A stretch of 64,000 nucleotides of DNA, taken from Zingiber officinale (taxonomy: Eukaryota; Streptophyta; Magnoliopsida; Zingiberales; Zingiberaceae). The stretch is from contig NC_056002.1 of the NCBI RefSeq assembly GCF_018446385.1, positions 34,210,063-34,274,062 on the forward strand, in the 5' to 3' direction. The notes under the pieces are model-generated. The model was not told where the DNA came from. It was given only the letters and a program-made list of their open reading frames with translations, and did not search any database. This document shows, piece after piece, positions 1-9,167 of the stretch (position 1 is the first letter of the stretch; each line of letters begins with the position of its first letter). The position numbers and the translations under genes were made by a program.

Positions 1-1250
1 TCTCTGTGAGACCACGGGTCATCCTGACACTAGTTTTTAGGATCGTACATATTGTCAATTGCTTCTTTATTATTGATTGATCATTGTCATAGGCTAACTC
101 ACCTATTTATACATATTGTCAAGATAATATATGGAAAATATAATGATAAATATGGAAAATATAATGATAATTATAGAAATATATTATTATAAATATGATA
201 ATAATAAATATAGAAATAACGAAAAATATGGTTTGGATTATAATCCAAATATGAAAAATCATCAATAATTAAAATCAATCTCTGAATCTCCTGAATAACC
301 ATCTTTGTCGTTATTAATACTCCCTTGCTGTTGAGGAGCTCCTTGAAAGAGCATCCTCTATTGATGAGGATGCCACCGGAGGTGTCAACGCTGGTTGAAA
401 AAGATGGTGATAAAATAAAATAAAATAAAATAAAATGATAAATCAGATAATACTAAATTTAGGACAATCGGTCCGACCTTATAGGAATTTTTCATTGGCC
501 GTAAAAAAAAAGATGTTAACAGGCTGAATAAAGGGAGGATCATTAAAAAGAAGATGGGAAATGACATTAATCTTTTTTTAATAATTGAAAATAGAATAAT
601 TCTGTAAGTAATATTGATTTAGTAATATAAAAATTTTTATAGGTCACTGGGATAAATTCGAGAAGCGCAAATGTGATTGATAAAACTTATGTCTTATATT
701 TGTGTTTATTTAGCAATTGATCAAAATTGGTTTAATTTGAGGGGAAGTATGGTTGGAAGGTGAGAAGGTGAGGAGTGAGAAATGTGTGAAGTACTTCTTG
801 AATCCTCCAAACATTTCTCTTTCCTTCTCTTTCGTTTTTGAGCTTTGAGATGCTTTGCCAAAGTAAAAGGCCAAATTAGTATAATACGATGACCTTAATT
901 TGAGTTAGGCTATCTACAACTAAAAATTTCATAAGTGGATCGAATTCAAGTAAAGCTGGACTTGTGCACCACCATGTACAATACTCTTACCTGATATCAC
1001 TAAATGATAATGCATGAGCTCCCGGGGCCTAGTGGATCCGGTAATCATATGGCAGATTTGCAACATAAGACAATATATGAGCAATTAGATATTCCTTCAA
1101 TCACTTTGTAAATAAAGAATTATTCATGTGGATTAATCCATCCAAGTCGATTCTAATGTACAATGTCCTTTTAAATATTTTTCTTTTCTCCGTGAAGGCA
1201 TTATTAAGATGAAGTTGCGGTCTTAATGAACTATCTTCATGCTAATTTTC
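1..1250. other. AT-rich intergenic DNA, no gene seen
   Basis: I see no coding region, RNA gene or recognisable mobile element. The stretch holds local AT-rich near-repeats around 120-200 and a short pentanucleotide microsatellite at 411-436. A 60-codon open frame on the minus strand at 385-567 is low-complexity hydrophobic and has no family resemblance. Confidence 0.5.
411..436. repeat. (TAAAA)n microsatellite
   Basis: Five tandem copies of TAAAA are visible, followed by a partial copy. Confidence 0.9.
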
Positions 1251-1356
1251 CAAAGATTAAAAGGGATAATTCCTTTACATGATTCCATAGAAAATTGGGA
1301 ATGAGATGTTGAAAATAAATCCAAGGATAATAATTTTCTAAAATGGTAGAAAAATT
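1251..1356. repeat. 105-bp direct repeat, copy 1 (joined to PR-1)
   Basis: This stretch is nearly identical to 2408-2513, with only a few substitutions. Here it abuts the broken 3' end of the PR-1 copy on the minus strand and supplies the out-of-family last residues of that reading frame. The second copy, 1.1 kb away, is not joined to PR-1. The pair therefore marks a rearrangement or duplication breakpoint. Confidence 0.85.
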
Positions 1357-1778
1357 GCTAATTGATCGCAGCCGATCGCCGTCGACGATCGCCACACCAC
1401 CTGCGTGTAGTGGCCGCACACCTGGCCGGAGGCGCAGGTGTTGCTGGAGTAGTCGTAGTTCTGCCGCTCCGCCACCCAGGCCCCCACGGCGTCCGCCGCC
1501 GTGTAGTCGCGGCCGGATCCCCAGAAGATGTCCTCGCCGTAGGGCCCGCCCGAGTGCACCAGCTGGCAGTCCCTGGCCCGCTGGTTCGCGTAGTTCTGCG
1601 CGTACGCAGCCACCTGGCTGTCCCACGACACCGGCGGCAGACCCGCGCCGACGTTCGCGCGCGCCGCGTTGTGGGCGTTCACGTAGTCCTGAGGCGAGTT
1701 CTGCGGCACGACCGCCGGCGCAGCCGCCAGAGCCAACGCGGCGGCGCACACCAACGCCAGTAGGAATGATGACGTCAC
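1338..1778 (-). pseudogene. PR-1 (CAP domain) pseudogene, 5' part
   Basis: The translation is a pathogenesis-related protein 1 of the CAP/SCP family, a secreted plant defence protein. Seen: a hydrophobic Ala/Leu-rich signal peptide (about residues 1-24), the N-terminal CAP motif [13 protein letters not shown], the [17 protein letters not shown] segment, and [10 protein letters not shown]. It breaks directly after that motif: about 30 C-terminal residues (the CNYNPPGNYVG-type end) are replaced by four foreign residues and a stop supplied by the adjacent direct repeat. The expected start codon is GTG (1776-1778), not ATG, and no upstream in-frame ATG is present in the leader. A TATA box lies about 55 bp upstream. 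GC content is far above the surrounding DNA, as in grass-type PR-1 genes. Two independent lesions (start loss, C-terminal loss) make it a pseudogene. The missing C-terminus is found separately at 3076-3212. Confidence 0.85.
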
Positions 1779-1830
1779 CTCTAAATTAATTAGTAGTCGA
1801 TGAGAGAGCTCTGCTTCTGCTTCGCGGTGT

Positions 1831-1839
1831 TATTTATAG
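1831..1839 (-). promoter_or_regulatory. TATA box of the PR-1 copy
   Basis: On the minus strand this reads CTATAAATA, about 53 bp upstream of the PR-1 initiation position. That is a normal distance for a short-leader PR-1 gene, so the promoter core may survive although the coding region is broken. Confidence 0.6.
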
Positions 1840-1859
1840 ATCTCTAATGCCCTGAACAA

Positions 1860-2407
1860 AAACTAAAGATAAAGAAAAGTAAGAATTGAATAGTTTATTT
1901 ATTTATTTAATATCAATTTGATTCTTTTTTTCACGTCAAATCAAGGCAGCTATCTTAATTAGCAATTCTAATTAAAGATTAAAATTTACTCGATTTTCTT
2001 TTTCTTTCGTTTTAGTAAATTACCTAAATTTGAAAATTTTGTGGATAACAATTATTGTCCATGAAAATTCCACAATATTATCCTAATTAAAGATTAAAAT
2101 TTACTTAAAATTTTAAACCTAAGTCAAGTCATCGCCTCTGCAAATTCCTTTTCTATTTTTTTCCTCTCTTTTTCTTCCTCATTTCTTTTTCTTTCTTTTT
2201 AGTAAACTTAAATTTGAAAACTAATTAAATGGATAAGAATAATATATTGTCCATGAAAATTTCATAATTTGTATAAGAAGAAAAATCAGGGAACATATTC
2301 TTTAGATTTTTTTTCTTCTTATTTATGTCAAATATAATGTTGTTAATGTCAGAGTAACTCTTGGCCACGGAATTAATAGTGAACCCTGTCTATAATGTTG
2401 TTAATTT
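1860..2407. other. AT-rich intergenic DNA with local duplications
   Basis: No gene is seen. Two degenerate copies of a segment containing 'ttgtccatgaaaatt' occur near 2030-2100 and 2205-2275. A motif 'attaatagtgaacccy' at about 2370 recurs near 3735, so small dispersed duplications run through this region. Confidence 0.45.
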
Positions 2408-2513
2408 GTCAAAGATTAAAAGGGATAATTCCTTTACATGATTCCATAGAAAATTGGGGATGAGATGTTGAAAATAAATCTAAGGTTAATAATTTTCTAA
2501 AATGGTAGAAAAT
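2408..2513. repeat. 105-bp direct repeat, copy 2
   Basis: Second copy of the stretch at 1251-1356, in the same orientation. It starts at the shared 'caaagattaaaagggat' and ends at the shared 'aatggtagaaaa'. No PR-1 sequence follows it here. Confidence 0.85.
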
Positions 2514-3060
2514 TTGGCACACCATGACAAAATATTCGTTGTGAGATTATTTTTCCTAATAGAGTGGATACATTCAACTAATCTATTGAAGAGAATCTAA
2601 TTTTGACATATGTGTATATACAATGGTTTATTTTTTTTTAAAAAAAAACTGAAAATAAATTAATGCTAATATTATTATTATTTTTTAATTCAGTTATCTT
2701 CACCTTATTTCAGCTAGTCTTAGAGGTAGTCTTAGAGGTGGACAGACATCTCCCGGTTCGTCTATTAGATAAATTCGATAATATAAACTGTGTTCTAAAA
2801 TTAATCGGCATAACATGTGCCAACTAAAAAACACTAAAAGGCAATTTATCTCTGAAATTAATCCGCCGAAGTTCAGTTCAGACACCTAATTAATTATAAA
2901 AAAACTAAATTAGCAAAAAAAAAAAATCATATCATTAACCATGTTTTTCATTTCATCATTTCTAATCTTATTTCATTTCGTGGCCAGAAAACACACAAAC
3001 ATATTATTTATTCTTAATTATTTCTAGGCCTTATTTATTATTATTAACTATTCTTCATTA
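2514..3060. other. AT-rich intergenic DNA, no gene seen
   Basis: It contains poly-A and poly-T tracts and no recognisable coding or RNA feature. Confidence 0.45.
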
Positions 3061-3075
3061 TTATTGTAATTATGG

Positions 3076-3212
3076 CTAATACGGTCTTTCGCCGACGACG
3101 TTGCCGGGGGATTGTAGTTGCAGATGATGAAGATGGCGCCACTGTCGCACCGGATGCGTCCGCAGTCGATCGCCGTCGACGACCACCGCACCACTTGCGT
3201 GTAGTGGCCGCA
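3076..3212 (-). pseudogene. PR-1 (CAP domain) pseudogene, 3' part
   Basis: On the minus strand this encodes the C-terminal end of a PR-1 protein: CGHYTQVV, then a diverged STAIDCGRIRCDSG segment, then IFIICNYNPP. After NPP the family end (GNVVGERPY and a TAG stop) lies in the next frame. A single base is missing in the C-run of the PP-G codons, so the fragment ends in a frameshift but keeps the native stop at 3076-3078. It overlaps the 5' part at 1338-1778 by roughly 65 bp around CGHYTQVV and differs there by several substitutions. The two are therefore pieces of different copies, or one copy duplicated and then broken. The upstream sequence beyond 3212 is unrelated to PR-1. Confidence 0.8.
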
Positions 3213-3267
3213 ATGTGGACTTTTTTGTCGATTATTTGATTTTGCATGTTAACATCTATGAAAAGCC

Positions 3268-3478
3268 AAAATAAATAATGGACACCATATTTGAATTCCT
3301 TTTAATTTTAGAAATTCATAGAAATTGAAATGGGTGCAATCGGAACACTCTAGGTCCATCAGTGGATTTTGACCGAAACCCACTGATCGAACTAGAGAGC
3401 TCCGATTGTACTCATTTTAGTTCCAGTGGATTTTTGAAATTGCAAGGAGTTCAAATATGCTATTCGTTGTTTATTTTT
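3268..3478. mobile_element. Fold-back MITE, about 210 bp
   Basis: The whole element is one long imperfect inverted repeat. Two arms of about 100 bp (by eye 75-80% identical) are separated by a loop of only a few bases near 3371-3377. The outer ends read aaaataaataatgg on the left and, inverted, aaaataaacaacga on the right. Shared blocks include catatttgaa, gtgcaatcgga / gtacaatcgga and atcagtggattt / atcagtgggttt. A transcript would fold into a single long hairpin. I cannot assign a superfamily, since no clear target duplication is visible. Confidence 0.75.
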
Positions 3479-4690
3479 TACTTCTTCAAATGTATTAAAA
3501 TATTATAAAAAAATTGACTAATGTTGTTCATATATTCTGCTGATAAAAAAAAGAGAAGAGAGAGAAATATAATGAAGAAAAGAAAATGGTAAAAAAATCA
3601 AATTGTTAGGAGGGTAAAATAGGAAATGCACTTAAAAAAATACGTTCTTTGGTTAAATACCAAAGTAGTAAAGTAGTATATGTCTTTTGGTAAATTTAAC
3701 TCTTTATATATGTCTTTTGGTAAATTGCCGCGGGATTAATAGTGAACCCCGTTCATGAAAGGTGAGTTTGATTCGTTTAAGATAGACAAATGTTGGAGGA
3801 TTTGACACGTGTAGCTTGAATCAGTCAATGGGATCTTAATCCTATGGATTTATCTGGTGATGACATAACAAAATGATTAATTCATTATTATGTTAAATTT
3901 TTTGGTGTTAAGCAAATCTTAAGTAAGCATTCAATATTGTAAGTAGCTGACTTGATATCAATGAAAATCAAGAACGCCCTAATTGTCTATATCATTAAAA
4001 GACCGTTTCTCTTATACAAATTACTAAAATAATATTTTAACTATAATTTTCTACTTAAATTACTCTTCTATTGTCAATCGATTTAATAGTAGAAATATAA
4101 AGGATTAGCCTATACAAATAGTATGTTCACTATAAACACTTCATGAGAAGGTGCACATGCATATTGTGTTATTCCAACTAAGTTCTAACTGATGATGGCT
4201 AACATGAGTTACTAAAACTTGTCGTGGAGCATCCTGAACTCTCATTGGCCATTGCTGCATTAGTACACTTCAAACGTGCCTAAATTGCATGGAAATAGTG
4301 AAGTGGCCAGCAACAAATTAGACTTCAAATTTGGTTGGAAGGCATGGATGAGGGGATCCCCCGTACCCTAAGCCATTTCGGGCCTCTTTGCTGGCATAAA
4401 AATAACTTGTTTGTCGAAAATATTTTTTAGGATTTTTATAAAAGAAAAATAGATTATTTTCTGTTGTTTGTATTTGTTACTAAAATATGTTGGTGCCAAT
4501 ATAATATAGAAAAAATCCTTATCAAGATCAGGTTAATAAGGCAGCTTGGTGCAACTAGACCCTCCCAAGCCAAACTGCGAGGCACAACATGATGGAGTTC
4601 ATTGGCTCTGGAAGTATTTGAAACTTCTCATGGACTGCTGCCTCTCCAAAATTAATCTTATGAGTGATGGGAAAATGGGTTGAGAAATCT
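3479..4690. other. Intergenic DNA, no gene seen
   Basis: No open frame of note, no RNA gene and no repeat end is recognised. Part of the stretch (about 4220-4680) is less AT-rich and could be remnant genic DNA, but I could not match it to a family. Confidence 0.4.
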
Positions 4691-5299
4691 GAATGTAAAA
4701 TCTTAAACTCTATTCAATTTTTAAGAAATCATAAATATAATAACTAATATTATGAAAGCATACTATAATCCATAGTTTATAATTATAATTAAGTCCATAA
4801 ATCAATCTTTAATTCTAAATTTGACCATATTAATTTATGACTTATTTAATTGATGATATTAGATATTTATAATTATAATTATGATCCTAAAATTTTAATA
4901 ATCTCTCACTGGATCATATGTGTAAACTTATAAATGTGTTAACTTTAGTAAGTTCATAACTTTTGTCATCATAGTCATATGACTTTCTTAACAATCTCGT
5001 CTATTAATTATATATATATAGAATCATGTAATCTTTGTTGTATCTATCACAACTAAATTAAACCATCAATGGTCATGTACAGCAATGCAATCAAATGACA
5101 TGGATCAATCATGAATGTGTAGCATGAAAATTACATTCAAGGTGATCTATTCATTTTAATTTTCAACTCGTCCTTCTTAACTAAAGTGAGATCAAAACTT
5201 TAACTTAAGTTATACACATTGAACTTTATATTTTATCAGAAAATCTCTAAATACATAAGTTTCAACAACATAACCAAACATACATAGAAAACATATATA
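4691..5299 (-). other. Possible 3' end / LTR of old copia element E2
   Basis: This AT-rich stretch lies immediately downstream (minus sense) of the RNase H remnant at 5300-5796. A short purine-rich run near 4900-4910 (minus sense gtgagagattatt) resembles a decayed polypurine tract, which would make the sequence to its left the 3' LTR. I could not define LTR ends because the matching 5' LTR is not in the window. Confidence 0.3.
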
Positions 5300-5796
5300 A
5301 TACAAACTTTCACTAGATCTAGACTTCAACAAATTTAATAACACCCATATGAGTGGTATGCTCATAGAAGATATTGGCTGGTAAACCCTTCGTAAAAGGA
5401 TATGCTATCATGGAGTTTTTGCCATTGTGTTCTATCGAAATCTGTCCACTTTATACTCTCTATTTCACAGCAAGAAACTTGATATCAATGTGCTTTGATT
5501 TTGTCAAGCTAAGTTCTTATTATTGTTAGAATACAATACAACTGATCTATTGTCACAAAATAACTCCACTGATCTCTCAATCCTTTCCAAAATACACAGC
5601 CTAGAGATAAAATTTTTGAGTCATATTCCATGATTAGATACCTCGTAACATACTACAAACTCTATTGCTATAGTGGAATAAGCTGTCAGTGCCTGTTTGG
5701 CACTTCTCCATGAGATAGCTCCCTTGGCCAACAAAAAAACATAGCCTGAAGTAGATTTCATGTTATCTTGGCATCCCATAAAATTACAGTCAGAAT
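5300..5796 (-). pseudogene. Old copia E2: RNase H remnant
   Basis: In minus-strand translation this is the C-terminal part of a Ty1/copia polyprotein. Seen: KSTSGYVFLLAKGAISWRS, a Y-S-T-I-A-I-E-F-V stretch matching the T-E-A-E-Y/F position, LFCDNRSVV (DN catalytic Asp), and SKHIDIKF matching the HID-K-H motif. In-frame stops and substitutions mark it as dead. It is the distal piece of an element whose upstream pieces lie at 12785-13002, 13331-14115, 31013-31462 and 44369-44833. The upper border is the E1 insertion site, where 5792-5796 is one copy of E1's target duplication. Confidence 0.8.
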
Positions 5797-6048
5797 TGTT
5801 GGTGCAACCTTAGGTCAAGGTTGACCTGGTTGACCCGACTCGAGGTGACTTGACTCGAGTTGTATTTTGATGTTTGACTTAGGAAGATTGTCGGTGCAAC
5901 CTTAGGTCAAGGTTGACCTAGTTGAGTTGCATGTTGATGTTTGACACTCGTGAGAGAGTTCTATTCTTGATATGGGACAAGAATAGATGTTTGGGAGGTT
6001 ATTGGTGCAACCGTAGGTCAAGGTTGACCTGGTTGACCTGATTCGGGA

Positions 6049-6600
6049 AAAGTCCAAGCAGGGAGCTTGGCACTGGAAAAGTCCAAGTATGGAGACTTGG
6101 CACTGGAAAAGTCCAAGCAGGGAGCTTGGCACGAAAATCTGTAGGTGCAACCGTAAGTCAAGGTTGACTTGGTTGACCTGATTCGGGAAAAGTCCAAGCA
6201 GGAGCTTGGCACGCGGAAAGTCCAAGTATGGAGGCTTGGCACGGGGAAAGTCCAAACAGGGAGTTTGGCACGGGGAAAAGTCCTGGTGAGTGAAGCCAGG
6301 CAGTCGGGAAATCCTGGTGAGTGAAGCCAGGTGAAAATCCTAGTGAGTGAAGCTAGGTGAAGGTGAAAGTCCTGGTGAGTGAAGCCAGGCATTCGGGAAA
6401 ATCCTGGTGAGTGAAGCCAGGTGAAAATCCTAGTGAGTGAAGCTAGGTGAATGAGAAAGTCCTAACTGGGATGTTAGGCAGTTGGAAAGTCCTGGTGAGT
6501 GAAGCCAGGTGGAAATCCTGGTGAGTGAAGCCAGGTGAAAACCCTAGTGAGTGAAGCTAGGTGAAAGTCCTGGTGAGTGAAGCCGGGCAAGGGAAAATCC
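6049..6600 (+). repeat. Two tandem arrays in the E1 U3
   Basis: The first array has units of about 28-30 bp containing AAAGTCCAAG...CTTGGCAC. The second has units of about 26-38 bp containing GGTGAGTGAAGC. Unit number differs between the two LTRs: the 5' LTR has an inserted partial duplication of the LTR start near 6143 that the 3' LTR lacks, while the 3' LTR (11211-11450) has extra AAGTCCAAGTATGGAGACTT units. The short ORFs called here simply translate the repeat. Confidence 0.9.
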
Positions 6601-6724
6601 AGATGGATCAAGGGTGATCGGACATCTGGTGATGAGAAGTCCAAGTAGGTCAAGGGAGTGACCGGATTGTACCAACAGGTCAAGATTGACCGGATGTTGG
6701 TTTGGACTTGGTTTGGGCAAAAAC

Positions 6725-7060
6725 CAAGCTCTGGATCGATCAGTGGATCGATCCAGCGATACGCTGGCTATCTGATCGATCTGGTGACCGATCAGATAAC
6801 GATCAGTGGCTTACTGAGGCTTTTCTGATTGGTCTGGAGACCGATCAGAGACGAGCCAACTCTCACAGAGAGTTGGCTGATCGGTCTGGGGACCGATCAG
6901 CCTAGAGCCTGATCGGTCCACAGACCGATTAGAGCACGATCAGTGGCTCTGTGAAGATATGGCTGATCGGTCTGGGGACCGATCAGACTAGAGCCTGATC
7001 GGTCCCATGACCGATCAGAGAGGCTCTGGACCGATCAGGGTGGAGCCTGATCGGTCCAGG
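6725..7060. repeat. Palindrome array upstream of the E1 TATA box
   Basis: Several short inverted repeats of the form CTGATCGGTC-(loop)-GACCGATCAG occur in a row. Variable 4-5 base loops include TGGG, CACA and CATG types. The same palindromes recur at 11885-12200 in the 3' LTR and at 10281-10430 in the interior. The position just upstream of the TATA box suggests enhancer or hairpin function, as described for Sirevirus LTR palindromes; that is inference. Confidence 0.85.
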
Positions 7061-7112
7061 TCCTAGCCGTTGCGACACAACGGCTAGTTCCTGTGTCTTC
7101 TTCTTCGCAGGT

Positions 7113-7120
7113 TATAAAAG
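7113..7120 (+). promoter_or_regulatory. E1 5' LTR TATA box
   Basis: TATAAAAG, downstream of the palindrome array and about 0.5 kb before the end of the LTR, where the R region of a copia LTR would begin. The same octamer is at 12253-12260 in the 3' LTR. Confidence 0.75.
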
Positions 7121-7641
7121 GAGATCGAGCCTCTGCTTCTAGGGTTTCTTCTTCTACACTGCTGCGATTAGAGCTTTGCTGAGCTCTCATTGTGCTGAAG
7201 CTCTGCGTGAGTTTCCTGCTGGTTTTCTAGCTGAGTTTGGATCCTAGAAGCTGCTGTTTCATCTGGGTTCCAATCGACAACAAGAGGCAAGCAAGTGTTT
7301 TTACATTCCTGTTGTTCTTGTGTTCTTGTTCTTCTTGTACTCCTTATTGTTGTTGCAAAGATTGTGGTGAGGTTTCTCCACCCCGAAGGAGTTCATATTA
7401 GCCGGTTCTCCGGGGTCTCATCCACCGACGGATTGATAGGGCTCGTCCACCTTACGGATACGCCGAGGAGTAGGAGTATCATCTCCGAACCTCGTTACAT
7501 CCTTGTGTTAAGGTTTGGTTTTCTTTTCCTTCGTTTCTACGTGTTATTTTCCGCTGCGCTAACCCTAGTTTGTAGAAACGCGACGATTTGGGGTCGGCTA
7601 TTCACACCCCCTCTCTAGCCGTACGAAGAGATCCTAACAAG

Positions 7642-7653
7642 TGGTATCAGAGC
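7642..7653 (+). other. E1 primer binding site (tRNA-iMet)
   Basis: TGGTATCAGAGC, two bases after the 5' LTR end. This is the standard complement to the 3' end of plant initiator methionine tRNA used by copia elements. Confidence 0.95.
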
Positions 7654-7700
7654 AAGGTCGCTCTTCGCCGGATTAACACCCGAGGGAGCACAAGCTAGAG

Positions 7701-9167
7701 ATGGATCAACTCGGAGAAGACATCACCATTCCACCCTTCTACGATCGCGACGACTTCGCGTATTGGAAGGTAAGGATGAAGTATTTCCTTATGACTAACA
7801 TTGAAAATTGGAGTTGTGTACAATTAGGTTTCACTCCTCCGATGGATAAAGAAGGAAAACCTCTTGAGAAGAAGAAGTGGACGAAGGAGCAAATCCACCA
7901 ATCCACAATCAACGACGAGGTAATGAAAATATTTGAATTCTCATTACCTAACGATATATTGTGTAGGATAGGTGGATACAACAATGCCAAGGAGTTGTGG
8001 AACAACTTGGCTAAGTTCCATGAGGGGAACTCCACTTCAAGCCATGAAGAGGAGTCAAGTGAGCCAAGTAGCTCACATCATGGAGAAGAGGAATTAGAAG
8101 TTGAGGGCCACTCAACATCTAAGGAAGAAGAGGAGGAGAGTTCTTCTTCAAGAATGGAGCAAGAGGAAGAAGCTTCTACCTCCGGAAGAGATGAAGAAGA
8201 AAGTCTTCATCCATCCTCAACCCTAGATAACTCAAGCATTTCAATTTCAAATAAATTGCATATATTATGCTTTGAGTGTAGGGAATTTGGACATTACAAG
8301 AGTTAATGTCCAAAGAGGGTTAGGAAGACTCCACCGGCGCCAAAGATCAAGGAAGCCGGAGTCCCGATACGCAAGAGCAAGGAGCACGTGATGTGCTTCC
8401 AATGCAAGCGAAGGGGACATTATCGGAGCCAATGTCCGAGAGGGAGGCAATCTCACAAGGACAAGAGATCGAGCACATGTATAGGGGGAGCTAGGGCAAA
8501 CCCTAAGGTAATCTCTAAGGCACACTCTTGCAATTCTAGTAGGATGCATGCTAGTAGCCTTATTGCTATTGTCAAGAATGATAATCATGTTAATTATAGA
8601 AATCGATACACATGCTTAGGTGCCAAACATGTGAGCCTAGATAAGGATAACACTAGGAAAGCCAACCCTAGAATTAACCCATCTAAGGCTAAGGAAAATC
8701 TAGGTAGAAATCCCAAATCATCTAGACATATGCCTAGGAATACCTCAAAGAAAAATGATAAATTAAAGTTTGAGGTATTAGAGAAAGAAAATCAAGTCTT
8801 GAGGTCAAGACTTGACTCTCTAGAAAAGGCTCTTAAGGATTTGACTCTAGGGTTTAAGGGTCAAAAACCAATGTCCAAGGACAAGAAAGGTTTGGGTCAC
8901 AAACCTAAGTCCCAAGTGGTCAAGCCCACTTATCTTAATGTTCCATTCGATTATGGAACAAAATCTAGGGCTAGGAAGACCATCACCAAGGTCACAAGGG
9001 GAGTCACCCCTAGAGTTGATCTTGATGAGTCCCAAATGACCAAGGTTTCAAAGCCTAGGAGGGTCATTAGAAGGGTTGCTAGGGAAGTCATCCCTAGTGA
9101 ATACTTAGTGAACCCAATGAGCTCCAATAGGTATTGGGTTCCTAGGAGCGTGATTTCATCACGCTAG
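7701..9167 (+). pseudogene. E1 gag, interrupted by one in-frame stop
   Basis: Copia gag (capsid/nucleocapsid precursor) read in one frame from ATG 7701 to the stop at 9165-9167, about 488 codons. The only break is a TAA at 8304-8306. The N-terminal part contains PPFYDRDDFAYWKVRM and a W-(x)-KEQI...-ELWNNL capsid-like region (residues 1-112). An acidic Ser/Glu-rich linker follows (115-180), then two zinc knuckles of the CX2CX4HX4C type: CFECREFGHYKS-stop-C at about 8272-8309 and CFQCKRRGHYRSQC at 8393-8434. A Lys/Arg-rich tail with a short coiled coil (KEN-QVLRSRLDSLEKAL) follows. The stop replaces the Q of the first knuckle (CAA to TAA) and so truncates the protein exactly in the RNA-binding motif. 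Either this copy is dead or the full protein is made by readthrough; the former is more likely. Confidence 0.88.

Larger units (their letters stand above)
5797..7639 (+). repeat. E1 5' LTR (1843 bp)
   Basis: The LTR is a mosaic. Its first 30 bases (TGTTGGTGCAACCTTAGGTC region) recur near 5889, 6002 and 6143. Tandem arrays follow at 6049-6275 (units around AAGTCCAAGCAGGGAGCTTG) and 6285-6600 (units around CCTGGTGAGTGAAGCCAGG). Then comes a palindrome array at 6725-7060 built on GATCGGTC...GACCGATC. The R-U5 side (7110-7639) is unique and almost identical to the 3' LTR. Confidence 0.9.

Noticed and set aside
1015..1045. Cluster of restriction sites (SacI, SmaI, BamHI-like) resembling a vector polylinker
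   Set aside because: Only about 25 bases, not a known linker in full, and flanked on both sides by ordinary AT-rich plant DNA; coincidence is more likely than vector.
1237..1763. Long open frames on both strands over the PR-1 copy
   Set aside because: They are GC-rich shadow frames of the PR-1 reading and have Arg/Pro/Ala-rich low-complexity translations.
5902..6683. Several minus-strand ORFs with DFPRAKPPYL- or ASLTRIFT-like repeats
   Set aside because: They are translations of the tandem arrays of the E1 LTR in all frames and are repeated in the other LTR; no protein family.
7295..7618. 107-codon ORF near the end of the E1 LTR, repeated at 12435
   Set aside because: Lies in R-U5 of the LTR before the primer site; no recognisable domain. 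Conserved between LTRs only because they are copies.
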